Origin: Cenococcum geophilum 1.58
Lineage: Eukaryota > Ascomycota > Dothideomycetes > Gloniales > Gloniaceae
Assembly (NCBI GenBank): GCA_001692895.1
Contig: KV748221.1
Coordinates: 971,056-1,035,055, forward strand
DNA length: 64,000 bases
Direction: 5' to 3'
Shown here in pieces: positions 20,220 through 30,903 of the stretch. Made by a program: the position numbers and the translations under genes. The notes below the pieces were generated by a model. The model made no database searches. It was not told the origin of the DNA and saw only the letters and a list, made by a program, of their open reading frames with translations. Position 1 is the stretch's first letter, and every line of letters begins with the position of its first letter.

Positions 20220-23200
20220 CCTAATAGGCCTACTTTTAGTTCTACCTACACGTCTATAGGCACTCTAAGTTAGTCCCTTTTACCTACTACCGGCTATTTT
20301 AGTAGTACGTTATAGATATATAGGCGCTATATAATTAGAATAAGCTTAACTAGATTTACTCCTACTAATTTAGCCTCTATGTAAAGCTATATAATAATAT
20401 TACTAATACTCTTACCCGCGCCAATCTAGACCTTAAATTATTAGGCCGCTGTATAGTCCTTTTATTAAGCTTCCTTAGTGGAGCTCGCTTTATTAGGCAG
20501 TGCTTTTAGGATTTAATAGCTATTATCCGTAAATACGGCCGTTTAAGCCTATTTATTACGTTTACTGCTAACCCTAAGTAAAACGAGATTGCCCGTAAGC
20601 TACTACCTAGCTAGACCGCTATAAATAGGCCCGATTTAGTTATACGCGTCTTTTACCTAAAGCTAAACCACTTTATATACGACCTAAAACGGGTATAGAT
20701 CTTTAGCTAGTTTCGCGGCTATATCTAAACTATTAAGTACTAGAAATAGGGCCTGCCTTATTTATACCTACTACTCTTCCTATATCTATATAACTGTAAT
20801 AGGCTACTAAACCTAGTTATTATTAATTGTTTTATATTTACTAAGCTTCTATAGCCGGAGAACAATCCTACTAGTCACCTTACTAAGATTATAAAGTTAA
20901 TAATAGTTTACGGCCCTAGCGGCTTCTAGAATCCGTAAGCTCCCTATATAGTTACCCTAGGGCTAGGTCTTCCGCTAACCTACTTAAAGTAATACCCTAA
21001 GCCTTTTAACCCTACTACCGTTATATATATAGACGGCTATTTAAAATACCGCCGTTATAATAATTTATAGTTATAGTCTATCCGCTTACTAGGGCCTATT
21101 AGAGTATATTTAAAATAGATAACCGCTAAGTTATTCTATACTACTTATATCTAACTATAAAGTATTATATGTATATTAATATTAAGGTCTATACCTCCGT
21201 ACGGTCTATTAAGTATATCTATAAGTATATATATAAGGGAAACGACTACACTACTTTACGGCTTACTAACGGCGATAAGGTAAGCTAGTAATTATAGGGC
21301 TATTATATCGGCCCCTCCGAGGCTATCTGGCGGCTATTTAAATATTCTATTTATAAGGAGTTCCCCCCTATAACCTAGCTTACGGTGCACCTTCTAGGCA
21401 AGTAGTCCGTATACTTTTAGCCTAATTAGTCCGCTAAGGAGATTTAGCAGCGCCTTAAGCTCTCTCGCTCTATACTAATAGCCTTCTTTAAATATAATAC
21501 GGAGTATAAGGACGGCCGTAACCGCCTATATTAAGACTTCCCCAAGTAGTATACCTTTATTTTAAAGTAATGGGAGTGGCGTCTACGTTAGCGAGGCTTT
21601 GTAAAAGGCCGTATATATTACTATAGTCCCGTTACGGGCGAGAGGTTCTACTTATAGCTGCTACTAACGTCCGTTTCCAGCCCTACCTCCTTTAAAGACC
21701 TTTATACTATTATTAGTATAGTTTATCTAATCTTCTAGGCTGCCTATGTGGCCCTAAAGCTACTAGAGGATAATTATAAGTAGATTAATTACTTAACGGA
21801 GGCCGCCGTTTTTGCTATTAGCGCCTAGCTACGCTCCTTATTTATAGCCGCTTTATTTTATAGCCCTATTATAAAGCTAGTTGCTTTATAGGACTGCTTT
21901 AAATAGTCTATTTATAATAATCTGCCTCACTTTCTAGCCCGCTAGCCTAATACTCCTCCTATAGTTAGTAAGGATAATAACACCTATCTTAATTACGGCC
22001 TATACCTTATCTATTAGATACTTACTAATTACTAGAAGACGCTTACGGACTATAGCCTACCCTAGTTCCAGTACTAGTGGGGTGTTATTATAGAGGGAAG
22101 TAACCCGTTTCTTATAGCTAAGTTATAGCAATATAACCCTATAGAGGAAGAACGCTAGTTTATTAAGCTACGCTAATAGCTAAGTACGGACTAAGTATCG
22201 TGCTTTAATACCGTTGTTGCCGCTATAGATACTAATCCTTAAACGGCCCGCTTCTTTCTTTAGGGCCCTATAGGTACTAGTAAAACGTTTCTCTATTACT
22301 ACCTTTACTACTACTACCGCTTATGTAGTAAGATTATTCTTTATATAGCTTCTTTTAGTATTACGGCCCTCCTACTACCTAGCGGCCGTACTGCCTACTT
22401 CTGTTTTTAGATACCTATTAATTTATATAAAGAGTCTACTTATAATATCTCTAAAGGCTTAAATCTAGTTAAGCTTTTATACCATACTTCTCTGCTTATT
22501 TAGGATAAGGTACTAATATAGTACTACTACTACTTTAAAGCCGTATACCGTATACTTACGGACGTCTATTCTAACGACTCTACCTTTAGCGGACTCCCTA
22601 CTATCTTAGGTGGCGACTTTACTTAGATACTGCCTGTCGTCCTATAGGGGAACCGCGTAGCTATTATAGGTGCCTGCTTATAGCGGTTATTCCTCTAGCC
22701 TACCTTTTATATATTATCCCTGCGGTTAAATATACGTATCTACTAAGGTAAGGTTAATTAGTAGTTTACAGCTTAGGTATAGAGCTTATCCTATAATACG
22801 TTCCTATCTAGCAGCGTTACTATCCTACTTAATATAGGCTAGTTCCGGTCTAAGGAACCCTTTTACGGGTATATATACCCTCCGCAACTACTTACGCGGG
22901 TATATACTACTTTTAATACCTTCCGCAATCGCGCTATCCTAACTATTTATAATAATACTATAGCTGAGATTAACGAGGCTATCCTTATGCGGCTCTACGG
23001 CTCCCTAAGGACCTTTTTTTCTATAGATACTATAAAGCAAAGTAGAGAAGAAGATAATGGCAACGTTATACTACCGCCGCTAGAGCTTCTGCAAACACTT
23101 AATTCTAATAGCTTACCTCCGTTAAAGCTTTCCCTTAAGGTAGGCGCGCCTATAATTCTTTTACGGAACCTCTACCCTAAGAAGGGCCTCTGTAATAGCA

Positions 23201-23600
23201 CCCGTATAGTTATTATACGCCTAGGCCAGCGCTATATTAAAGCTTAAATACTTAGCGGCAGCTTTTATAGGTAGCTACGGCTAATCCCTTATATTAAGCT
23301 TACCTCTATAGAGGGAGAACTGCCGTTTATTATTAGTAGAAGGCAGTTTCTAATCTAGCTATACTTTACTATAACAGTAAACAAGTTGCAAAGGCAGTCT
23401 TTTAACTTTATTAGGGTTAATTTGCGTATACTAGTCTTTACGCATAGGCAGCTATATATTGCACTATTAAGAGTAACAGATATAGGTGGGCTTTCGCTAT
23501 TACTGCGGCAGGGAGGCGATGCTACTACTACTAATATTATATATTTAAAGGTGTTACTGCCCGTTACGGGCTAAGATATAGGGGGATAGTATAGTAGTAG
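20220..23600 (+). mobile_element. Helitron (Rep-helicase rolling-circle transposon), degraded
   Basis: Rep part: LFITFTANPKQNEIARKLLP-type sequence near 20550-20620 (normally FVTFTCNP.WPEI), FYLKLNHFIYDL near 20650, and GLPYLHLLLFL near 20750, where the usual GLPHAHIL holds the two metal-binding His. A PIF1-type SF1 helicase follows: Walker A GPIGTGKTFLYYYL near 22265, the GGDFTQILPVV motif near 22610, GAPIILLRNLYPKKGLCNST near 23140, and the C-terminal LYIALLRVTDIGGLSLL near 23455-23500. The two metal-binding histidines now read Tyr-Leu-His, and the frame has many stops, most of them RIP-like, so the copy is dead. The helicase piece at 22987-23247 stays open. A 5'-TC or 3' CTRR end was not found with confidence. 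Confidence 0.85.
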
Positions 23601-23735
23601 GGCAGTAATAGGGCAGTAAGGCAGTAGCAGGGCAGTAGCAGGGCAGTAGCAGGGCAGTAGCAGGGCAGTAGTAGGGCAGTAGGGCAGTAGGGCAGCAGTA
23701 GGGCAGTAGTAGGGTAGTAGTAGGACAGACTGAGT
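23587..23735. repeat. GGGCAGTAGCA/GGGCAGTAGTA minisatellite
   Basis: An array of AGGGCAGTAGC and AGGGCAGTAGT units (9-12 bp) follows directly after the helicase C-terminus. It has no coding sense and probably lies in the 3' flank of the Helitron. Confidence 0.85.
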
Positions 23736-23763
23736 TTAGAAGGACAAAAGCCCGCCGCAGGCG

Positions 23764-23856
23764 CGAGAAATCCGTTAAATTTCTCTAAGGAACCAAATTA
23801 CTGGCTGTAAGTCAGTAATTTGGAAATTTTCCTTGGAAAATTTAACGGATTTCTCG
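23764..23856. repeat. 93-bp foldback palindrome
   Basis: The arms CGAGAAATCCGTTAAATTT...CCAAATTACTG and CAGTAATTTGG...AAATTTAACGGATTTCTCG pair around a ~10-base loop (GCTGTAAGT). It could be a tiny MITE or the terminator hairpin of the preceding Helitron; no CTRR follows immediately, so the MITE reading is slightly preferred. Confidence 0.8.
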
Positions 23857-24664
23857 TCTATTATACTGAATTAGCTTTTTTTAACCACTTTGGTTGGTGT
23901 TCTTACTGTCGTTTCGGAAATATCGGGAACTCGCTTAGAGCCACGACGCGCGCATCTACCCACGATCAAAACAATATAACGTGTTCGGTAAGTAAGCTGG
24001 CCACGCAAGTATCCTGGCCACCCCATTAAAAATCGCGAATTACGTGACGCGTTACTCAACCACGAACAATTGTATTTAGTGTAGCTATCTACTGGCTATT
24101 TATTTGACGTCTAGGGCACGTACGTGCATTATGTTCTGTTAATTTGCATATGCTACACTTGCGCAATACCCGTTGCGGTCGCTCGGCCGCTACCTCTGCT
24201 GCCCCCTCTTGGGCAGCTTGTGCACGAGAAGCCCCTTCTGCTCCTGATAGAACACCCCCCCTAGCTATATACGTGCGCCGCTATTCCTTTTTCTTCTTTT
24301 GGCGCCGGTTCTCTATATGTAGCTTCTCATTTTTACTTATAAGCAGTATAGCGCTTAATATTGCTATTTCGCACCCCTTAATAAGCTAGCCAAGAGCTTG
24401 TTCTGTTAGACTTAGTAGGCTATATATACGCTGTTTAAGATAACGCTTTAGCAGGGCTGTCTGCTATTATAGTTTAGCAATATTATAGGGTGTTTTAGCT
24501 GTCTAGGATGCATCTAATTATAGACGTTAGGGTAACGACGTCTGATATTTCATCGGCAAAATATGGTACCCTACCAATGGCCTCAATGGTTGGTGGTTGA
24601 CGCAATTGGCGCGCAGTTGAGGGCATTTGGCAACTCGACCGACTAGCCTATGTCGTGTTTTTTT

Positions 24665-24735
24665 GACACGCAGCCTGCGCGCAGTCTGCGCGCAACCTGC
24701 GCGCAACCTGCGCGAAACCTGCCAGCAATCTGCGT
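24665..24735. repeat. GCGCGCAACCT short tandem repeat
   Basis: Five to six units of about 11-12 bp (CTGCGCGCAAC / CTGCGCGCAGT) occur within the Fot1 element; GC-rich against an AT-rich background. Confidence 0.75.
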
Positions 24736-24884
24736 ATTTGGTAACCATAATTATATTTACCTCTTTTATACTAATAGCATATTTTAAATAAATAAAAGCT
24801 ACTTTAAGGCTATTTATAAGGCTAGCAAAATAAATATTATTTTAGATAATTTAATATAATATAGCAATGGTTCTCTTCTACCTA

Positions 24885-25205
24885 TCTACCTATTGACTTA
24901 CCTACCTACCTATCTACCTACCTACCTACATCGCCTACCTGTCTACATTGCCTACCTGTCTGCATCGCCTACCTATCTGCATTGCCTACCTGTCTACATC
25001 GCCTACCTGTCTGCATCGCCTACCTATCTGCATCGCCTACCTGTTTACATTGCCTACCTATCTACATCGCCTACCTATCTGCATTGCCCTACCTGTCTGC
25101 ATCGCCTACCTGTCTGCATCGCCTACCTATTTGCATCTGCCTACCTATCTATATCTGCCTACCCGTCAGCATCTCCCTGTTTGTGCCTACCTGTCTGTGC
25201 TGCCT
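24885..25205. repeat. 17-bp minisatellite CTACCTGTCTGCATCGC
   Basis: About 17-18 head-to-tail units alternating CTACCTGTCTGCATCGC, CTACCTATCTGCATTGC and CTACCTGTCTACATCGC, starting from a CTAC/CTAT microsatellite at 24885-24925. Because 17 is not a multiple of three, all three plus-strand frames stay open, giving spurious Tyr-Leu-His-rich frames. Confidence 0.9.
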
Positions 25206-25244
25206 TAATTCGATCGATCGATTGAATCGTTTATAGTGTTCGCT

Positions 25245-25625
25245 GGCTAGTTGTTTCGTCTGGCTCTGGCGACGGTCGTCTGGTTCTGGCGACGGTCGTC
25301 TAGTTCTGGTAACGGTCGTCCTGGTTGCTAGCGACGGATCGTCTGGTTCTGGCGACGGTTTGTCTAGCTCTGGCGACGGTCGTCTGGCGACGGTCGTGTG
25401 GTTCTGGTAACGGTCGTCTGGCGACGGCGACGCGTCGTCTGGTTCTGGTAACGGTCGTCTAGTTCTAGCGATGGTCGTCTGGTTCTGGCGACGGTCGTCT
25501 CGTTCTGGCGGACGGTCCTTCTGGTTCTGGTAACGGTGTTCTAGTTCTGGCGACGGCGACGGTCGTCTGGTTCTGGTAACGGTCGTCTAGTTCTGGCGAC
25601 GGTCCTCTGCTGGCTGCCGTTCTGG
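25245..25625. repeat. 20-bp minisatellite GGTTCTGGCGACGGTCGTCT
   Basis: About 17-18 units of a ~20-bp sequence, with variants TCTGGTAACGGTCGTC and TAGTTCTAGCGATGG. Again GC-rich and little RIP-worn compared with its surroundings. Confidence 0.9.
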
Positions 25626-25721
25626 TGCCTCCCTAGGTAGGGGAGGATGTAAGGAAGGATGGATGGATAAAAAAAATAAGGTGGCTACATAGGAGAGGCT
25701 ATCGGGAATTATAGCCGGGGA

Positions 25722-25865
25722 CCCGATGCAGAGCTTCGTGTAGAGCCTCTGTACGCAGAGCTTCGCGCAGAGCCTCGTGCAGAGCTTCGTGCAGAGCTTC
25801 GTGCAGAGCTTCGTGCAGAGCCTCTGTACGCAGAGCTTCGTGTAGAGCCTTGTGCAGAGCCTCTA
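25722..25865. repeat. 12-bp minisatellite GCAGAGCTTCGT
   Basis: About ten units of GCAGAGCTTCGT with the variants GCAGAGCCTCTGTAC and GTAGAGCCTTGT. The core is the same as in the inverted array at 15842-16435, ten kilobases away. Confidence 0.88.
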
Positions 25866-25939
25866 AGTAATAAAACTATGTAAAAATTCATTTGCGTAAT
25901 TAGCATATAACTTTTACCTTAATTGCATGTCAAGGGAAT

Positions 25940-26350
25940 ATACAGTTAGCTTTTAAAGTTGTTAAGTAGGTTAACTATATGTTATTTAACTTTTAAATAT
26001 ATTAAGTAGGTTAACTACGTGTTAAGTTAGTTAAATTATATATTAAGTAGGTCAACTACGTGTTAAGTTAGTTAAATTGCATATTAAGTAGGTTAACTGC
26101 GTGTTAAGTTAGTTAAATTATATGTTAAGTAGGTCAACTACGTGTTAAGTTAATTAAATTGCATGTTAAGTAGGTTAACTGCGTATTAGTTAGTTAAATT
26201 GCATTATTAAGTAGGTTAACTGCGTATTAAGTTAGTTAAATTGCATATTAAGTAGGTTAACTGCGTGTTAAGTTAGTTAAATTGCGTATTAAGTTGGTTA
26301 ATTGCGTATCAAGTTGGTCAATTGCGTGTTGAGTTAGTCAAATTGCATAT
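25940..26350. repeat. ~41-bp AT-rich tandem repeat
   Basis: A unit containing AAGTAGGTTAACTGCGTGTT then AAGTTAGTTAAATTGCATATT recurs about nine to ten times, each composed of two related halves of ~20 bp. It carries regular GTTAAC and GTTAAATT motifs. Confidence 0.88.
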
Positions 26351-27692
26351 CAATTACGCGAAACGCGAACACCAAAGTTAACTTGAATCTCATCCTGCGA
26401 ATATTTTCCCGATGTTGGTATGCAGCTATACTAATACGCGATTAGGGCTATATAGGACTAGGCTGGTAGTAGCGAATCCTACCTATATATTATTCTAATG
26501 TAGTACTGTTTGCCTAGCCTGCCTATACAGTGGTAGAAATTCGCGTTTATTAATGTAATTAATACCGTGGGCTATAATCTGTTTAATAAGGCGTCTATAT
26601 AATTGCTTAAGGACTAAGTAACAGCCTACATTTAGCGGCTACAGTAGATATAATAAATACGCTAGTATACAAAGGACGACTATTTAATAATCTAGGCAGA
26701 ACCGATTAAATTCAGGCAATACGTGGCTGTTGTGGCTATTTAGTACTAGTAGCTAATACGTACTAACTGTCTAAACCTTTATATGCTTATTAAAGACCTC
26801 CGTTAGCTAGGTTAGGCTAATCTTGTTTATTATCCAGCCGTTATTACTAACACTAATTAACCAATTGTGTGGTATAATATTGTCCTTATACTAGGCAGCT
26901 TAGTGCATTATTACCTTAAAGATAATAAGTAGTGGAATTGCAACCCCAAGGGCATTAATAGCTTTAATAATTGTAACCTATTCTCGATTGCCTAGCTATA
27001 CTATTCTAGGCTGGCCAGCACGATCGGTTCTAGTAACAACTTTTATAGTTATAATAACACCCATTTAAAAGCCAGTCTTATTAAAATTCCAGGTATCTTC
27101 ATTAAGAATCCTATATTTATCCTTTATATCTTAAACACGTTTAAACTAGGCCCAAATAAGTATAGGATCCTTATATTTAGCACGCTAGTAGTTATACTTA
27201 CAATTATATTTAGATTATAGGTCGTTATAGCGCTTAATAAAATTATATACCTATTTCTTACTAACAAGTTATAGGGTAGCTAATCTGGTATACTAGGTAG
27301 CTAGGAGACTAGCTATCTACCGCACGGTAGCAATCCTAGGTAGTATACCGCGTTAATCCATTAATAGAATCCACTGCTTAAGACTCTCTTCTTATACTAG
27401 TGTAAGACGGCGATTTAGTCCAATAGATTCGCGTTTTAATTTAATGCCTTTAACGCGTAGCTAGGCTGTACTCTGGGGTACATCGTATATACTAGTAGCG
27501 GCTCGGAAACTCAAGAATTGGCCTTACTTATAGGCTTAGATGGCTAAATCAAGTCTACCCTCTTAAAAAAGGGCTTTTTGTTGTTATGGCGTAGCCATTG
27601 AGGTAGTAGTGGAGTAACGCGTCCCGTAATTCGCGATTTTTGATAGGGTGGCCAGGATACTTGCGTGGCCAGCTTACTTACCGAACACGTTA

Positions 27693-27821
27693 CCCCCTAT
27701 AACCCTACTAATATAGCTCTAATTTATATAAATAAGGGCTTATTTTATAGCCCTACTTTAAGGCTATAAAATAAAGTTTTATTTATATAATTTAAAGCCA
27801 AATTGGTAGAGCTATAGGGGG
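27693..27821. mobile_element. Foldback MITE, TA-flanked, abutting the Fot1 element
   Basis: The ends CCCCCTATA...TAGCTCTA and TAGAGCTATAGGGGG are inverted repeats; the centre is itself palindromic (GGGCTTATTTTATAGCC / GGCTATAAAATAA). TA lies on both sides (27691-27692 and 27822-27823). At 129 bp without coding sense it is a mariner-type MITE. Its left TA is also the right TA of the Fot1 element. Confidence 0.8.
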
Positions 27822-27847
27822 TACTTTACTAAGGCTATAAAACTTAT

Positions 27848-30382
27848 TGTAAGGCAGTATTGCTAGGGTGTACGGTAGGGAGCAGGCAAGCCGAGCATAA
27901 GTCACATAGGGAGTCGATAGAAGAGGACGATATAGTAATAAGGGTAGGCAATAGCCTAAGTATAGAGAGAGACGAACCAATAAGGAGGGAAGAGCCCCTA
28001 GGCGATGCAGCCGAGTAAGGGCCAAAATAACCCTTACATTGCCCCCCCCTTAGTTAGGGCTGGCCCCCAGCCCGTATCCCAATAGATTATTTCTTTATAC
28101 GGAAATGGTTAAGCAGTGGCAGAAGCCTTACTTATATTAGGGGAATAAAGAAATAGGGGAAAAGGACCAGCCAAGCAGCCTTAATAAAAACCTTAACCTA
28201 TGGCCAAAACCCAGTGGGAAAAAGGGCCTATTTTAGGTAGGAAAAGAGCGTCTTACTGGTAGGTAAGACTTGATCGTATACGATCAGTCTTAAAGAGACA
28301 ATCGCCTGCAATTAAGTCTCGACAGCTCTATGGCTGACAGCCAGATAGTCTCCACTTGGAGCCGGCTTAATCGCAAGAATATCCCCTTACATTCCCCCCC
28401 TTCTTACGGTCAGCCCCCTCCATTACCTTACAGTTAGCGGGAGATTATAGGAGGGCTCGGTCCCGGAAGGGGTTCGGAGAGATATCGGGTCTTATAAGCT
28501 TTTGAAGCAAGCTGGAGCTCTTAAAGCGACCAAAGCACTTACTAAAATAATCGCGGTAGGATCTTTAAGCTGCTGCCATTCTCTTTGGGCAAAGCTATAG
28601 CTCTTAATGCAAGCTGGGAGCTCTTAGAGCGACCAAAGCCTTGCAGAGAGATCGCGCGTACGATTCTTTATAAGACGTAGCTCTTTTTTAGAGACTTTAA
28701 ACTGACGTCTTAATTACCTTCCCCCGGCCGCGCAATCAGTTTTTGTAAGGAAGTGATGGCCAAATTAGCCATACGCGGTGTTTCCTTCCTTCTGAATTTA
28801 CACTTATTATTACGGAGTAATATTAGCAATAAGAAGAGGATCCACGTAGGATCTAAGAGCTGCTCTGCCATTCTCTTGGGCAAGCTGTAGCTCTTAATGG
28901 CAAGCTAGAGCTCTTGGAGCGACCCAAAAGCCCTTGCCAGAGAGATCGCTTACGATCTTTTAATGCACGTTATGTCTCTGAAGTAAGCTGTGAGGGCTTA
29001 AAGGATTAGCATTTAACCGCAATAGAGATTTCTCATAAGCTAAGCTTGTAACTTCAGATAGAGAACTAATCGCGTATAATTATGTCTCGGCTAGGTCTTA
29101 GAGGCTGGACAACCGTGAGATCTTCCGGGTCGGGCCTGGTAGCCCTAAGACGAGCCTTTTGTCTTCATTGCAAGCTGGAGCTCTTTGGAGCAACCACAAA
29201 GCCTTACAGAAAGATGATCGCGTTACAATTCTTTAGCCGCTTGCCATTCTCTTGGGCAAGCTATAGCTCTTTAATGCAAGCTGGAGCTCTTTAGAGCGAC
29301 CAAAGCCTTGCAGACAGATAATCGCGTACAATCTTTAAGCTGCTGCCATTATCTTTGGGCAAGCTATAGCTCTAAGATGACAATCGCCCTGCGATTGGTC
29401 TCGGCTAGCTCTTATAGCTAATTAGGCAGTAGCCCTTGATTGCATTTAATCTGGAAGGAAGGGTAGTAGCTATAGCTTTGAAACTAGCCGTTAGTTCTTC
29501 GGATAGCCATTAAATAGCAATCGGATAGCCTCCAGGGTAGCTGCATCTCTTATAAGGACGTTCTTCACTTCCAATCTCTGTTTGGTGGACTCTATTAGCG
29601 AGTAAACCGCGGTTAGCTATAGAGTGTTTGCAAGCTTAATCGCGTAGGATCCCCCTTTAACTCCTACCAGGAAAGCTTTTAGATAGCAATCGAATCACCT
29701 TCGGGTCGCCGTCGTGGCAGAGCTGCACCGCTGCACTATCGATTGTATGCGTATACCAATCGCATCGAGAGATAATCGCGTACGATCCGGATAGCCCCTA
29801 ACCCTTAGCCAGGTAGCTACCGTCTCCCTTATCTCCTGATCCGTATCTACTACCGTAAGCGGATGCGATCTGCCAGACGTCTGCTGGTATAGCTGCTCTG
29901 CAGCATACGCGATCGTCCTAGGTAATATAGAGGACCTTGATCCGTATTCCAATAAACCGTTATATACGGATGCGATCTACTAGGCGTCTGCTGGTGTACC
30001 TGCTGTGTCGCAGTGAACGCGATCGTCCTAGGTAAAAAATGGAGGATCGTGAAATTGCTCGAGGGCGCAGCCCTCGGCTTGCTGCAGGCTACCACCCGCG
30101 AGGGTGTAGGATCAGTTCGAATGTAGGCAGTATTGCCAGGGTGTACGGTAGGGAGCAGGCAAGCCGAGCATGAGTCACATAGGGAGTCGATGGAAGAGGA
30201 CGATATAGTAATGAGGGTAGGCAATAGCCTAAGTACAGAGAGAGACAAACCGATAAGGAGGGAAGAGCTGCAAGCCCGAGGTGCTTATAAGGAGGTGCCA
30301 AGGGCTAGCCAAAGGCTAGCCTTGGCGACCCCTAAGAGCCCCTAGGCGATGCAGCCGAGTAAGGGCCAAAATAACCCTTACA
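27848..30382. mobile_element. Short non-autonomous LTR element (TRIM/LARD-like fossil)
   Basis: Direct repeats at 27848-28038 and 30122-30382 begin TGTA(A)GGCAGTATTGC and end CCCTTACA, with a 5-bp CTTAT duplication outside each (27843-27847, 30383-30387). The repeats differ in length and by many transitions, so it is not recent. The ~2.1-kb interior encodes no protein. It is made of several copies of a unit with CAAGCTGGAGCTCTTTAGAG and GACCAAAGCCTTGCAGA. The family is not identifiable without a coding partner. Confidence 0.85.
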
Positions 30383-30387
30383 CTTAT

Positions 30388-30691
30388 ATTGAGGCTCTGC
30401 GCTAACTAAAGACTATAGTCCCTATTTAAATAGTTCTCTTTTTTATAGTAAATCTTAAAATATAATTAAAGCTAATCTATTAGGTAACCTACTCCACTAA
30501 TTATATTTACGTTATTAACTATTCTATATTTATATACCCAGCCTATTAATAAGTCTATCGTAGTATTTCCTACAAGGCTTTATTACACTATTATCTTAAA
30601 GCTTTTATACTTTAGTAAGGGCTAAAGCTAGTTTACCCTTAATATAGGGGGCCTTAGACTAAATACAAGACCCTATAATAAATTAGATAAG
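30388..30691. other. AT-rich RIP-worn DNA between two LTR elements
   Basis: About 300 bp with scattered plus-strand codons of protein-like character (YRSISYKALLHYYLKAFILQ) but no family I recognise. It and the DNA right of 53143 are the background into which the Copia fossil inserted. Confidence 0.3.
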
Positions 30692-30696
30692 CTACT

Positions 30697-30903
30697 TGTC
30701 AGGAATAAGGCAATTTGCCGTCACGTATAGCAAACTGCCGTCACATAATGGCAAGTTGCCATCACGTGTCGCCGCGGCACTAGCGTGGCGAGGAGCCTTA
30801 AGTTCCTCACCCTTCCTCATTCCAATTAAAAAGCTTTATTAACTAACATCACTGTAACCTACTCGAGTAGTCGTTATTGGTAAGTCACCCTATGTAACTA
30901 ATA
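30697..30903 (+). repeat. 5' LTR of the Copia fossil
   Basis: It starts TGTCAGGAATAAGGC and ends just before CTGATTAGTGG. It shares its sequence with the LTRs at 37829, 39902 and 52952, so these belong to one family. Confidence 0.88.

Larger units (their letters stand above)
24100..27565 (-). pseudogene. Fot1/pogo DDE transposase remnant
   Basis: Near 27560 (N-terminal side) a helix-turn-helix/CENPB-like stretch is poorly preserved. Around 27130-26950 the catalytic block reads NFNKTGFLMGVI, where the family has NFDETGFxMGxI; the first catalytic Asp codon is now Asn, as a C-to-T change on one strand would give. VQLGNREQVTIIKAINALGVAIPLLIIF follows, the usual QPGNREW...I.A....G...PP..I.. block. 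The C-terminus, at 24118-24240, is a CCHC-like knuckle: RKCSICKLTEHNARTC, preceded by an Ala/Glu-rich helix. The central part is interrupted by four minisatellites. Confidence 0.8.
23979..27690 (-). mobile_element. Fot1/pogo-type (Tc1/mariner) transposon swollen by tandem repeats
   Basis: Long inverted repeats of about 78 bp begin ACGTGTTCGGTAAGTAAGCT and run to GACGCGTTACTC, at 23979-24056 and 27613-27690 (complement). Both ends are flanked by TA (23977-23978, 27691-27692), the mariner/pogo target. A pogo-like transposase lies on the minus strand, split by about 1.5 kb of minisatellites (24665-26345), so the element is 3.7 kb instead of the usual ~2 kb. Many TAG/TAA codons show it is dead. 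Confidence 0.88.

Noticed and set aside
24893-25225. Three overlapping plus-strand frames rich in Tyr-Leu-His
   Set aside because: They are read-outs of a 17-bp minisatellite in all three phases, with no start context or family match.
24885-26350. Possible CRISPR-like array
   Set aside because: The repeats are head to tail without unique spacers, and this is a fungal nuclear genome.
29695-30248. Minus-strand frames of 85 and 132 codons
   Set aside because: They lie within the repeat-built interior of a non-coding LTR element and have no family match.
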